Notes: a model not told the origin generated them from the sequence alone. 64,000 bases of DNA from Mesorhizobium sp. DCY119 (GCF_003590645.1 NZ_CP031834.1:4216501-4280500), one strand, 5' to 3'. Shown: positions 8,642-17,894, counted from the stretch's first letter. Program-made: numbers and translations.

Positions 8642-10063
8642 ATGACTTCGCCCCACCGGTCGTCTGACGCGATTTTCTCCGCTTCCGGTGCTCACGGACC
8701 GCATGTCCGCTCCGCTCCGGTTCTCGAAAACCACGCCATACACCTCGGCGGAACGAATCCTCGAAAGGTTTCTTTCTGGATGCCGCTGGCCGGCGCTTTC
8801 ACGCGCACCGGCATCGCCACCGCGATCGCCTCGCTGCTGCTGACCGTCGTGATGATCTCGTTCCGGCCGTTCCAGCCGGGAGGCGCCGAGATGCCGTCGG
8901 CGGGCGGCGACATCGTCAACCAGCTCGGCTTCGGCGCATTGGGCGCGATTTCGATCTTCTCGCTGTTCACGTTTGCCGACAGGCGCGTGCTGATGGCGCT
9001 GTTTGCGCCGTCTTTCCTGCTGCTGCTCGGCTTCCTGATGCTTTCAGTCGCCAATGCGACGGACCCGATGGCGGCACTCCGTGCCGCTTCCTTCACCATC
9101 ATCGGCATATTGGTGATGGCGACGGTCCTTGCCATTCCGCGCGACGCCGACGCATTTTCGACCGTCATCGCTTTTTCCGGCATTTTCATCGTGGTTCTGT
9201 GTTTTGTCGGACTGGTGCTGTTTCCAAACGAAGCCAAACACACGACAGCCGGCGCCGAGCCGCAGCATGCCGGGCTGTGGCGCGGCGTGTTCACGCACAA
9301 GAACATCGCCGGGCCGGTGATGGCCTGTTTCAGCTTTGGCGGTCTCTATCTGTTCCGGCGCGGCTGGAAAGTCACCGGTCCGTTCCTGCTGGTCGCCGCG
9401 ATGATCTTCATGATGAACACCGGCTCCAAGACAACTGCCGGGCTGGTGCCTCTCGCGATCCTGATGGTGGCTGTGCCGGGAATTTTCGGGGTGCGCTCGC
9501 TGACGCCGGCGCTGTTCCTGCTGGCGATCATCGGTACGACGATCGGCACGCTCGGCATCGTCTTCATCGAGCCGTTGCGGCTGTTCGTCCACCACAACTT
9601 TCCCGACCTGACCTATACCGGGCGCACCACCCTGTGGGAGTTCGCCGGCGAGATGATCGCCAAGAAACCATGGACCGGCTACGGCTATGAGAGCTTCTGG
9701 GGCACGATGTTCCTCTGGACCATGGACCAGCCCTTCGACCGGCCATGGGACATCCGCAGCATCGTGCATGGCCACAACGGTTATCTCGACATCGCCGTCA
9801 TCATGGGCATTCCGGCGCTATGCGTTGCCGCCTGGGCCTTCTTCATCGCGCCGCTGCGCGACTATATGCGCATTCCCATGCGCAAGGAGAATGTCTATCT
9901 CGGCGACTTCTTCATGATGATCCTGCTGTTCACCGCGCTGAACTCCTTCCTGGAGAGTTTCTTCTTCCGTCGTGCCGATCCGGTCTGGCTGTTCTTCGTC
10001 TTCAGCATCATCGGGCTAAGGCTGGTCGCACGTTTTCCGGTGGCGACACGGACGAAACGTTAG
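8642..10063 (+). CDS. O-antigen ligase/polymerase family protein (Wzy/ExoQ-like)
   Basis: A 473-residue polytopic membrane protein of the O-antigen ligase/Wzy superfamily, which polymerises lipid-linked repeat units in the periplasm. It carries the typical blocks FTHKNIAGPVMA, GSKTTAGLV, LTYTGRTTLWEFAGEMI and VHGHNGYLDIAVIMGIPAL. About 12 hydrophobic segments follow a hydrophilic N-terminus of about 50 residues. It is the polymerase candidate of the first polysaccharide locus; the exo cluster has its own ExoQ. Whether it is a polymerase or a ligase cannot be decided from sequence. Confidence 0.85.
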   Translation: MTSPHRSSDAIFSASGAHGPHVRSAPVLENHAIHLGGTNPRKVSFWMPLAGAFTRTGIATAIASLLLTVVMISFRPFQPGGAEMPSAGGDIVNQLGFGALGAISIFSLFTFADRRVLMALFAPSFLLLLGFLMLSVANATDPMAALRAASFTIIGILVMATVLAIPRDADAFSTVIAFSGIFIVVLCFVGLVLFPNEAKHTTAGAEPQHAGLWRGVFTHKNIAGPVMACFSFGGLYLFRRGWKVTGPFLLVAAMIFMMNTGSKTTAGLVPLAILMVAVPGIFGVRSLTPALFLLAIIGTTIGTLGIVFIEPLRLFVHHNFPDLTYTGRTTLWEFAGEMIAKKPWTGYGYESFWGTMFLWTMDQPFDRPWDIRSIVHGHNGYLDIAVIMGIPALCVAAWAFFIAPLRDYMRIPMRKENVYLGDFFMMILLFTALNSFLESFFFRRADPVWLFFVFSIIGLRLVARFPVATRTKR

Positions 10064-10074
10064 TTGCAAAGCGC

Positions 10075-11262
10075 ATGCGGACGTCACATCTTCATCGCAT
10101 GAGCGCGCGCGGCATTGCTCCTGGACAGGGTTCCAGCGCCCCGGACATTCGACTGTCCCGGCGCGACATGATCCTCGGCGGGCTCGGGCTGGCTGTGCTG
10201 TCCGCCTTGCCGCGCGAGGCCTTTGCCGTAGCGCCTGCTTCCGGCCGGATGATCGACGCCACCTTCATCTTCACAAACGACGTGCACGCCTGCCGCATGG
10301 CGAGCGGCCTCAGCCCGAACTGTTTGCAGGAAGGCAAGACGGACCAGAACCTGCTGCGCCACATCGCGGCGCTTAACCGCGTGCCGAACAATCGCTGGCC
10401 GAAGGATATCCAAGGCGCGGCGAGCGGGCTTGCGGGCGCAGGCAGGAAGATTTCGCGGCCGCTCGGCGTGGTCGTCGGCGGCGACCTGACCGACGATGGC
10501 GGCGGACAGATGACGCAACCGCGGGAAGGCACCCAGCTGCTGCAGTTCAGCCATCGCTACCAGAAGGGCAGTGGGCCGGACCGCGTGCATTTTCCCGTCT
10601 ATGCCGGTCTCGGCAATCACGATCTCGACCAGGACGGCCCGCCGCCGCAAACCGACTGGTACCGGCAGGAACTGCGCGACTATATCGAGATCAACCACCG
10701 CCCGAGCGTGTTCTTCAAGCCGCCGGTGCCGGCCGAAAACTACGACAGCGCTTCGGATGACTATTCCTGGAACTGGGGCGGCCTGCATCTGGTCCAGACA
10801 CATCGCTTTGCCGGCGACACCACCAAGGGCGCGGTGAGCGGCCTGCCCTGGCTCAAGCGAGATCTGGAAACCTATGCCGGCAATGGCGAGCCGGTGATCC
10901 TCTTCCAGCACTATGGCTGGGATCCTTTCTCGACGGAAAAGTGGGACCCGGCGAAAAGACAATTCGACGATGACGGCGCCGGCGCACCGCATTGGTGGAG
11001 CGAGGACGACCGCAAGGCGCTGCTGGCTGTCCTTTCCGGCCATAACGTCATCGGTATCTTTCACGGCCATCAGCACGAGACGGCGATGATCTATCAGCGC
11101 GACGGGCTCGACATCTTCAAGCCCAAGGCCGCCTATATGGGCGGCTTCGCCATCGTCCACGTCACCAACGACTACATGGATGTCGCGCTGGCAGAGGCGG
11201 TCGGCGACAGCGGCGAGATGATCTTCACCAATGCCTTCAGCAAGAAGCTGGACACGCCCTGA
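10075..11262 (+). CDS. Tat-exported metallophosphoesterase
   Basis: A calcineurin-like phosphoesterase of about 395 residues. The N-terminus has a twin-arginine motif (SRRDMILGG) followed by a hydrophobic stretch and a likely signal-peptidase site near AFA, so a folded, metal-loaded periplasmic enzyme is expected. Metal-site blocks are FTNDVHACR (a variant of GDxH), VVGGDLTDDGG, YAGLGNHDLD and GIFHGHQHET. ATG 10075 is chosen; ATG 10099 is equally in frame and also leaves the Tat motif intact. It starts 11 bp after the polymerase-like gene, suggesting co-transcription. The substrate is unknown. Confidence 0.82.
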   Translation: MRTSHLHRMSARGIAPGQGSSAPDIRLSRRDMILGGLGLAVLSALPREAFAVAPASGRMIDATFIFTNDVHACRMASGLSPNCLQEGKTDQNLLRHIAALNRVPNNRWPKDIQGAASGLAGAGRKISRPLGVVVGGDLTDDGGGQMTQPREGTQLLQFSHRYQKGSGPDRVHFPVYAGLGNHDLDQDGPPPQTDWYRQELRDYIEINHRPSVFFKPPVPAENYDSASDDYSWNWGGLHLVQTHRFAGDTTKGAVSGLPWLKRDLETYAGNGEPVILFQHYGWDPFSTEKWDPAKRQFDDDGAGAPHWWSEDDRKALLAVLSGHNVIGIFHGHQHETAMIYQRDGLDIFKPKAAYMGGFAIVHVTNDYMDVALAEAVGDSGEMIFTNAFSKKLDTP

Positions 11263-11342
11263 CGAGGATTTGGGCCAGTTCCATGGGCACCCTTTTCCAT
11301 CCGCACATGACCGTCTATTGAGGACTTGTCTGGAGAACTCAA

Positions 11343-12158
11343 ATGACAATCACAGTCGTGCTCGCCGGTTGCGGCAATATGGGATACGCGATGCTCGCCG
11401 GCTGGCTGAAATCGGGCCAGTTGAAGCCATCCGAAACCTTCGTGGTCGAGCCGAATGCGGATTTGCGCGCGCGCGCCGAAAAGCTGGGCGCTGCGGCAAG
11501 TCCGGATGCCAGCGGTCTGCCGGCTGGCGCAACACCGAAGCTTGTGGTGCTTGCGGTCAAGCCGCAGGTGATCCGCGAAGTGACGGCCGCCTACAAGCAT
11601 CTCGGCAATGGTGAGACGACTTTCGTCAGCGTCGCCGCCGGAACGCCGATTGCAACCTTCGAGACCATTCTCGGCAGCAAGACGCCGATCATCCGCGTGA
11701 TGCCGAATACGCCCGCCGCGATCGGCAAGGGCATGATGGTGGTCTATGCGAACGGCAATGTCTCTGCGCTAACCAAACGCATCGTTGACGAGCTGCTTTC
11801 GGCCAGCGGCGCGGTGGCGACCATCGATGACGAAGGCCTGATGGACGCAGTGACCGCGGTTTCCGGCTCAGGCCCGGCCTATATCTTCCACTTCATCGAA
11901 TGCCTGACGGCAGCGGCTGAGCACGCCGGCCTGCCGAAAGAAACCGCAAAGCTGCTCGCTATGCAAACCGTGTTCGGCGCGGCGAGCCTCGCCGCCGAAA
12001 GCGCGGAAGAACCCGGTGTGCTGCGCCAGCAGGTGACCAGCCCCAACGGTACGACAGCGGCGGCGCTTGCGGTGCTGATGGGAGAGGACCGGCTGAAGAA
12101 CCTGGTGACCGAGGCCGTGGAAGCGGCGCGGTTGAGGTCGGTGGAACTGGGGAAGTAA
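11343..12158 (+). CDS. proC: Pyrroline-5-carboxylate reductase
   Basis: A 271-residue ProC, the NAD(P)H-dependent enzyme that makes L-proline from pyrroline-5-carboxylate in the cytosol. Visible marks are the Rossmann start VLAGCGNMGYAML, the VMPNTPAAIGKGM segment, and the family signature running through AVSGSGPAYIFHFIE and TSPNGTTAAAL. Length is normal. GGAG lies upstream of the ATG at a good distance. It stands alone between the phosphoesterase and the toxin-antitoxin pair. Confidence 0.97.
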   Translation: MTITVVLAGCGNMGYAMLAGWLKSGQLKPSETFVVEPNADLRARAEKLGAAASPDASGLPAGATPKLVVLAVKPQVIREVTAAYKHLGNGETTFVSVAAGTPIATFETILGSKTPIIRVMPNTPAAIGKGMMVVYANGNVSALTKRIVDELLSASGAVATIDDEGLMDAVTAVSGSGPAYIFHFIECLTAAAEHAGLPKETAKLLAMQTVFGAASLAAESAEEPGVLRQQVTSPNGTTAAALAVLMGEDRLKNLVTEAVEAARLRSVELGK

Positions 12159-12170
12159 ATTTCTCTCGCG

Positions 12171-12587
12171 TCAAATGCCCAGGAATGGATTGCGAATAAC
12201 CAATCGTCCGTCGACGACCAGATCGTGCTTCATGTCTTCTGAGAACACGCCATCGCAACCGGCATCAAGAGCGGCGGCGACAATCATGCCGTCATAAACG
12301 CCTAATTGATAACGCTCTGCCAGCGCCAAGCCGGCTACGTGGATTTCCTCGGTCATCGGAACCACCGTGAGCAGTTCTCTGAACGTCGAAAGAAAAACCT
12401 GCGTCTCGGACCATGCCATGCCCAACTTGCGGCGGGCGACACTGGCAAATTCATTCAGAACCTGAACGCTGATCGTGCCGCCTTCTTTCAGAATCTCTTC
12501 TGCTTGATCAGCCTTGGCCCCGTGACTGGAAGCCAGATAGATAAGCACGTTGGTGTCGATGAAGGGACGAACGATGCTACCGGGCAT
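12171..12587 (-). CDS. PIN-domain toxin (VapC-like)
   Basis: A PIN-domain protein of about 138 residues, a VapC-like Mg-dependent RNase toxin. Acidic active-site residues are visible as FIDTNVLIYL (first Asp), LNEF (Glu) and GVYDGMIVAAALDAGCDGVFSEDM (third and fourth acidic residues). The start is placed at ATG 12587, with GAGG just upstream, overlapping the antitoxin stop by 11 nt; ATG 12596 is the alternative. Toxin downstream of an overlapping AbrB-type antitoxin is the standard vapBC layout. The tRNA or rRNA target cannot be predicted. Confidence 0.88.
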   Translation of the reverse strand: MPGSIVRPFIDTNVLIYLASSHGAKADQAEEILKEGGTISVQVLNEFASVARRKLGMAWSETQVFLSTFRELLTVVPMTEEIHVAGLALAERYQLGVYDGMIVAAALDAGCDGVFSEDMKHDLVVDGRLVIRNPFLGI

Positions 12588-12816
12588 TCGCCTCATCCCG
12601 GTCGAACTTGAAATCGGCAGGCAAGCGGCCACGATAGGCCCTTAACCTTTCCACCAATTCGTCTCGACTGGGTTTGCGTGCAACTTCAAGCTCGCCACGA
12701 TCCAACACGCGAAGTTCGATTTCATCGCCCTCGTGCAGTTCGAGCGCGTCCACCACCGCGGCGGGCAGTCGGACTGCAAGGCTGTTGCCCCATTTCGAAA
12801 TCTTCATCTGCGTCAC
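12577..12816 (-). CDS. AbrB/MazE-type antitoxin (VapB-like)
   Basis: A 79-residue protein with an N-terminal swapped-hairpin AbrB/MazE domain: MKISKWGNSLAVRLPAAVV followed by GDEIELRV. The C-terminal half (ELVERLRAYRGRLPADFKF) is probably the toxin-binding arm. It should neutralise the PIN toxin encoded immediately downstream and repress the shared promoter. The perfect inverted repeat just upstream (12821-12847) fits as its operator. The start may be the first Met or the Met three residues later. Confidence 0.9.
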   Translation of the reverse strand: MTQMKISKWGNSLAVRLPAAVVDALELHEGDEIELRVLDRGELEVARKPSRDELVERLRAYRGRLPADFKFDRDEANAR

Positions 12817-12820
12817 CTAA

Positions 12821-12847
12821 GGATATACATACTAAAAATGTATATCC
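12821..12847. promoter_or_regulatory. Perfect inverted repeat, likely toxin-antitoxin operator
   Basis: Two 10-bp arms, GGATATACAT (12821-12830) and ATGTATATCC (12838-12847), flank a 7-bp A-rich spacer, 4 bp upstream of the antitoxin start. AbrB/VapB-family antitoxins bind such palindromes to autorepress their operons. The TATA-rich arms may also include the -10 element. Confidence 0.75.
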
Positions 12848-12857
12848 AATCGGTCAC

Positions 12858-14195
12858 TCAAACAAGGGCCGCCGAACTCTCAGCTGCCCCATAAAGCATC
12901 ACATCCTGCCTCCGCCGCAGCTCATACAGCCGCGTCGTGGCGTCCGGTGCGGCGTTGTCGGTGGTGAGCAGCTCGCCCTTTCTCACCGGCTTCAGCACCT
13001 TGCCGCCTTCCAGCAATCCCACCGGCACGGCATGGCTGGCGCGGGCTTCCTGCGCCGTCATCGTCCAGGAGCGGTAGCAGGTTTCGCCGATAGCATCGAA
13101 GGTCTCGCCGGCTTTCAGGTCGCGCTTGGCCACCGCGCAGACTTCGGCCACGGGCGTCGGCAGCGGCACCATGTCGGGCTTGCCGTAGAGCATGATGCGG
13201 GCCGCCGTCAGCGGCACTTCCAGCGAGGTCAGGTGGTATGGCCGGAAGAAGCTGTAATAGGGACCGGTGCCGACATGCAGATCGTCCATGCGCTCGATGA
13301 TGCGCGGATGGGTGGCCTCGACGATGACGAAGACGCCCGGCGCCACGCCCTTGCCGATCGTATAGTCGACGACGCCCTTCTTGCTCAGCACGCCGCCATC
13401 CTTCTCCGGGATCAGCACCTTGGCCAGTTGGTCGCGGTCGGCCTTGGGGCCGTGCATGCCCGGTTTGTCGGGCACGAGGCCGGTGGCGTTAGCGATCGCC
13501 GCCATCTCGACCATGGTTTTCGAGCCGTCGATGAACTCGACCAGCATGCGCGGGTTCATGTTGCGGCGGATGGCTTCCTCGCGATAGTCGTCGGGCACGG
13601 CATCGTGGTTGAGCGGGTTGTTCTTGCCCTTGCCGGCCGAGACGATGGTGTAGCCGAGTGCGGAAGCAAACTCGATCAGCTCCATGCAGCTCGACGGCTC
13701 GTCGCCGGCGCCAACCGAATAGACGACGCCGAGCCGGTCGGCCTCCTTCTTGAGATAGGCGCCAATGGTGACGTCGGCCTCGACATTCATCATGACGAGA
13801 TGCTTGCCGTGCTCCATCGCCTTGAGGTCGAAGTCGGCGGCGACGCCGGGCTTGCCGGTGGCGTCGATGACGACATCGACCAGCGGGTTGGTGACCAGCA
13901 TTTCGTTGGAGGTGATGGCGATCTTGCCAGCCTCGATCGCCTCGGTGACTTTCGAGGCGGTGTCGGCCTCGCGCGCCATGGCCTCGTCGCCATAGGCGAT
14001 CTTGATCGCTTCACGCGCCGTATGCGGGCGGCGCGTGGAAATCGCGCAAACCTCGACGCCCTTCATCAGCATCGCCTGCGTGACCAGGTCGGTGCCCATT
14101 TCGCCCGAGCCGATGACGCCGATGCGAACCGGCCGCCCCTCCTCCGCACGTCTGGCAAGATCCCGGGCGAGCCCGGTGAGGGCGACATTGGTCAT
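12858..14195 (-). CDS. Homoserine-dehydrogenase-like NAD(P)-dependent oxidoreductase with C-terminal SAF domain
   Basis: A 445-residue protein. The N-terminal Rossmann domain has VRIGVIGSGEMGTDLV and a following dehydrogenase-type segment, VDVVIDATGKPGVAA. The middle part contains the catalytic-domain-like stretch SVGAGDEPSSCMELIEFA. The C-terminal about 90 residues (KRDLKAGETFDAIGE to KGELLTTDNA) read as a SAF/AFP-like domain. This architecture occurs in a family of sugar-acid or related dehydrogenases, often annotated only as oxidoreductase. There is no clear operon partner; the toxin-antitoxin pair downstream is probably unrelated. Substrate unknown. Confidence 0.75.
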   Translation of the reverse strand: MTNVALTGLARDLARRAEEGRPVRIGVIGSGEMGTDLVTQAMLMKGVEVCAISTRRPHTAREAIKIAYGDEAMAREADTASKVTEAIEAGKIAITSNEMLVTNPLVDVVIDATGKPGVAADFDLKAMEHGKHLVMMNVEADVTIGAYLKKEADRLGVVYSVGAGDEPSSCMELIEFASALGYTIVSAGKGKNNPLNHDAVPDDYREEAIRRNMNPRMLVEFIDGSKTMVEMAAIANATGLVPDKPGMHGPKADRDQLAKVLIPEKDGGVLSKKGVVDYTIGKGVAPGVFVIVEATHPRIIERMDDLHVGTGPYYSFFRPYHLTSLEVPLTAARIMLYGKPDMVPLPTPVAEVCAVAKRDLKAGETFDAIGETCYRSWTMTAQEARASHAVPVGLLEGGKVLKPVRKGELLTTDNAAPDATTRLYELRRRQDVMLYGAAESSAALV

Positions 14196-14328
14196 GGCAA
14201 TTCCGATGCTTGGTAAAACTGAACGATGTTACGGGAATTGCGCCCGTCTTGCCAACGAAACGGCCGCGCGTCCAGTCACAGTCTACCATCATCCGAAGCA
14301 AATCGGCAGGCTGAAGCCCGATGCCTGC

Positions 14329-15429
14329 TCAGTTGAGCTTGACCAGCACCACGCGGCGGTTCTTGGCGCGGCCGGCCTCGTCGTCATTGCTGGCGACGGG
14401 CGCCATCATGCCGGCGCCCGCGGCGGTGAGGCGCGCAGCCTCGATGCCGTATTTGGCGGCAAGCTCATTCTTGACGGAATTTGCGCGCCGCGACGACAGG
14501 TCGAGATTGTAGTCGAAGGCGCCCTGATTGTCGGTATGGCCGACCACGATGACGGAGATATTCGGCTCGTTCTTCAGCAGGGCAGCGATTTCCTTCAGGG
14601 TCGGCTCGGATTCCGGCTTGATATCAGTCTTGTCGGTGTCGAACAGGATGCCATAGAGTGAAATGCTGCCCTTCTGGCTCAGCGAATCGGCCATCTCCTT
14701 GGCCTCGACCAGAACCATCTTCTTTTCGCGCGGCTTTGGCTCCAGAATCTGGACGACGGCAATGGTGCGCCCGTTGAACTCCTTGCAGTAGAGATCATCC
14801 ACCAGTTGATAGGCCTGCACGGTGACGTAGGCGTCGCCGGCTGACTGCGGCACCTTGGCGGTGAAATAACGCTGGTCGTTGATGCCGGCAGTCAGGGCGC
14901 AATTGCCGTTGGAAAAGGCCGCATCCTTCACATCGGCCTCGTGGAAGAAATACTGCATCAGGCTCATATTGTTGCCGCCACCGCCGCTCGAACGGGTGGC
15001 ATCGCCGCCGCATTCTTCCTTCTTGCACTCGAACTGGACTTCGCCGCCGGCCTCTTCGATCACATCCTGATAATTGCGCAGTACTTCCAGCGGCGAGCGC
15101 TCGGCGGGCAACACATAGGCGATGCGGGTCAATGCACCCTCGACCTCGACCTTCTTTTCAGGGGCGAAAACACGGTTGTTGCTGGAATCGCGCGCGTCCG
15201 GATCCTCACTGGGCTTCAGCGGCGAAAGCGGAATTGTGAAATCGGTGTAGGAGAATTTTTCGTAGCTGACGATGAACGAGCCGTCATAACGCTTGGCCAG
15301 CGCACTGTCGACGGCACCTTCGATGTCGGCAGTAGGAATGGTGGCATCGGCGGCGGCAAGATTTACGCCGGCAAACAGAAGAATGGCGGCACAAAACAGC
15401 GTCGCGACCCTGGAACCCGAAAATTGCAT
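14329..15429 (-). CDS. OmpA-family outer-membrane/periplasmic protein
   Basis: A 366-residue exported protein with an N-terminal signal peptide (hydrophobic LFCAAILLFAGVNLAAA, cleavage probably after AAA). It ends in an OmpA-like peptidoglycan-binding domain: ISLYGILFDTDKTDIKPES, VVGHTDNQGAFDYNLDLSSRRA and GRAKNRRVVL. The central region of about 220 residues resembles DUF4892-type proteins that precede OmpA domains, including a Cys-containing stretch (ECKKEECGG). It probably anchors to peptidoglycan in the periplasm. It stands alone. Confidence 0.9.
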   Translation of the reverse strand: MQFSGSRVATLFCAAILLFAGVNLAAADATIPTADIEGAVDSALAKRYDGSFIVSYEKFSYTDFTIPLSPLKPSEDPDARDSSNNRVFAPEKKVEVEGALTRIAYVLPAERSPLEVLRNYQDVIEEAGGEVQFECKKEECGGDATRSSGGGGNNMSLMQYFFHEADVKDAAFSNGNCALTAGINDQRYFTAKVPQSAGDAYVTVQAYQLVDDLYCKEFNGRTIAVVQILEPKPREKKMVLVEAKEMADSLSQKGSISLYGILFDTDKTDIKPESEPTLKEIAALLKNEPNISVIVVGHTDNQGAFDYNLDLSSRRANSVKNELAAKYGIEAARLTAAGAGMMAPVASNDDEAGRAKNRRVVLVKLN

Positions 15430-15568
15430 AATCTTCCCCCACTGCGTTTATCACAGGTGGTGAAAAATATCTTCGAGTGGCAAGAAACGCAATTACGCTT
15501 TACTGCTGAATAGACCGATTTTATTTTTCGGCTCGAGAAAAATTTGGCCTCAACTTCGAAGAACGAAA

Positions 15569-16612
15569 CTATGTCTTCGTCACTGCTTCGATTCCGCGCT
15601 CCGGCGGCGTCATGGCCGATGTCCTGATCGCGCCACGCCGGCGTAACGTCTTGAACGCGGCCGCGATCGGTTTTTCCAGCAGTTCATAGGCGACGAGGCC
15701 AATGCCCGTGCCAGCGATCACCGCAATGACCAGCGCAAGGGGAGCCGGCAGGGAAAGCGCCGGCGCAAATTTCGCCACCACCGAAACCGCCAGCGTGTGC
15801 CAGAGGTAGATCGAATAGGAAGCGTCGCCGATCCACGTCAGCGGGCGAAAATCGGAAATCATGCCGGCGCGCTCCAGCGAAAGCACGCCGGTTACAAGGG
15901 CGACGGCGAGCGGGCCGAAGACGAAGGGATGAAAGCCGACATAGGTGACGCCGACAAAAACGAAACCGAAGACGGCAAGCAGGATCAGCGCAAGGCCGCT
16001 GGCCGGCGATGGAATCTTTCCCTCCAGCCAGAACGTGCCGATCAGCGCGCCCAGCAGGAATTCGAGGATTGCCGGATTGGTGTAGGTGCGGAAAAGCGGA
16101 TTATCGCTGTCGAGCGAAAGGCCTATGACGGTCAATAGGATGAACAAGCCCGCCAGCGCCGGAAGCCGTCTGGCCGTTGGCAGCAGCAAGGTGCAGGCGA
16201 AGACGACGTAGAAGAACATCTCGTAATTCAACGTCCAGCCCTGGACGAGAACCGGCCAGATCTCGCCATTGCTCGGCGAAATGTGCGGAATGAAGAACAG
16301 CGAACCCAGCACATGGCCGAGCGTGAGCTTCATGTTGGGGAACAGTCCGGCAAAAGCGCCCGCGACCATGACCGCCGTGGCGATCCAGTAGACCGGTGCA
16401 ATGCGCTCCAGCCGCTCCCGCAGGAACTGCAACGGCGTGACGGGCCGCGACTGCGCAAGCGTCCACATGATGAAGCCGCTGACGACGAAGAACACGTCGA
16501 CGCCCGCCGCTCCGATGGCGAAGTGCCCGCCCGTGCGTTCGGCGGCGTGAAAGACGACGACTGCAAGTGCTGCGAAGGCGCGCAGATACTGGATACCGTA
16601 GAGCTTCTTCAT
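15569..16612 (-). CDS. exoZ: Acyltransferase 3 family protein, succinoglycan acetyltransferase ExoZ
   Basis: A 347-residue inner-membrane acyltransferase-3 protein of about ten TM segments, beginning MKKLYGIQYLRAFAALAVVVFHA, with the conserved His and the GVDVFFVVSGFIMW and SYSIYLWHTL motifs of the family. ExoZ acetylates the succinoglycan repeat unit. The start overlaps the exoQ stop (ATGA), and the gene order exoZ-exoQ-exoF-exoY matches S. meliloti, which supports this identity over a generic acyltransferase. Confidence 0.88.
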   Translation of the reverse strand: MKKLYGIQYLRAFAALAVVVFHAAERTGGHFAIGAAGVDVFFVVSGFIMWTLAQSRPVTPLQFLRERLERIAPVYWIATAVMVAGAFAGLFPNMKLTLGHVLGSLFFIPHISPSNGEIWPVLVQGWTLNYEMFFYVVFACTLLLPTARRLPALAGLFILLTVIGLSLDSDNPLFRTYTNPAILEFLLGALIGTFWLEGKIPSPASGLALILLAVFGFVFVGVTYVGFHPFVFGPLAVALVTGVLSLERAGMISDFRPLTWIGDASYSIYLWHTLAVSVVAKFAPALSLPAPLALVIAVIAGTGIGLVAYELLEKPIAAAFKTLRRRGAIRTSAMTPPERGIEAVTKT

Positions 16613-17877
16613 TGGGCTGGATGCACCTGCAACTCCGGCTGACTTTCCGGCGCGACGTAGCGCCGGGTGGATTGGGACGTCGCGAGCAGGCCGGCCGAAT
16701 AATAGAGAAGGAACGAGCCGATCGCATAAGGGTGCATCATGTCGACTTCGAAGAAGGAGCGCACGACCAGCATGACCGACATGCCGAAGACGACATAGGA
16801 GGCGACATCGTCGCGGTCATCGAGAAGCCGAATGAGATGGCCGACCGGAACCCGGACGATCACCACGGCGAGCAGGAAAAGCCCGACCACGCCAAGCTCG
16901 ACCAGCAACTCGATATAGGTGTTGTGGAAATGGAAGCCGCTGCGCGAGGCGATGTAGAATTCCTCCCACAGCCGCTCTGCTTCCGAAAAGCCCTGCACCC
17001 AATAAGCCTGGTAGCCGACGCCGAAATAGGGTGACAGCCGCCAGGCGGCTATGCCCTCGCCCCACAGATAGGTTCGGCCGGTCAGCGTCGTGTCCTTGCC
17101 GAAAGCGCCAAGCAGAAGGTCGAGACCGCCAAGGTTGATGGCGGCGAAGGCGAGGCCGATGGCAGCTATGAGGCCGACGAGGAAGAACATCTTTCGCGTG
17201 CGCGGCGCAAACAGCAGGAGGAGGCTCAACCCGATTACGACCGCGAGGGTTCCTGCCGTGGCGATGATGGAGGTTGCCGATTGCGAGGCGAGCAGCGCGT
17301 AACCGGCGAGAACCAGCGTACCAAGGGCGAGCAGACGCCAGATGCCGCGTTCGCGCAGGATGAAGATGGCGGCGAAGGCAAAGTAGATGCCCACCGAGCA
17401 GTAAAAGCCGAGCTGGTTCTTGGACGAAAAAGCGCCGACGAAACTGAAATTGCCGTCCATCGAATCGTAGTTGTAGCCGCCGAATGCCAGCGAGTAGAGA
17501 ACCACCATGCAGACGCCGGCAAGCATGCCCATCGACAATGTGCGGATGTTCATCGTGCGCGCGACGATCAGCGCGCAAACGATATGCGTCATATATTGCA
17601 GGCTGGCGCGCATGGTGACGCTAGGTGCTGCCGACCAGAAGACCGACAGGCAGGCAAAAACGCCGAAGGCTATGATCCAGTAGAATTTCGCGTAGTTGCC
17701 GAGCGAGTGGCGATAGTCGATCAGGATCAGCGGAAACCAGAGCGCGTAATAGGCCAGGATCGAAACCTGACCGAAGCGGCTCGAATAGGCGAAGACGAAG
17801 ACCGACAAGGTAATCGCAAAGAAGCCATACCAGAAATTATGGTCGGGGCTGACAAAGCGTGCCTTGGCGATCTTCAT
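16609..17877 (-). CDS. exoQ: Succinoglycan polymerase-type membrane protein ExoQ
   Basis: A 422-residue O-antigen-ligase superfamily membrane protein. It shows SFVGAFSSKNQLGF, LTGRTYLWGEGIAAW and the periplasmic HFHNTYIELLVELGVVGL block of Wzy-type polymerases. In the succinoglycan pathway ExoQ is needed to polymerise octasaccharide units into high-molecular-weight polymer. It sits 17 bp downstream of exoF and overlaps exoZ, so exoY-F-Q-Z is probably one transcript. Confidence 0.9.
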   Translation of the reverse strand: MKIAKARFVSPDHNFWYGFFAITLSVFVFAYSSRFGQVSILAYYALWFPLILIDYRHSLGNYAKFYWIIAFGVFACLSVFWSAAPSVTMRASLQYMTHIVCALIVARTMNIRTLSMGMLAGVCMVVLYSLAFGGYNYDSMDGNFSFVGAFSSKNQLGFYCSVGIYFAFAAIFILRERGIWRLLALGTLVLAGYALLASQSATSIIATAGTLAVVIGLSLLLLFAPRTRKMFFLVGLIAAIGLAFAAINLGGLDLLLGAFGKDTTLTGRTYLWGEGIAAWRLSPYFGVGYQAYWVQGFSEAERLWEEFYIASRSGFHFHNTYIELLVELGVVGLFLLAVVIVRVPVGHLIRLLDDRDDVASYVVFGMSVMLVVRSFFEVDMMHPYAIGSFLLYYSAGLLATSQSTRRYVAPESQPELQVHPAQ

Positions 17878-17894
17878 ATCCGGTCCACCGCCGA

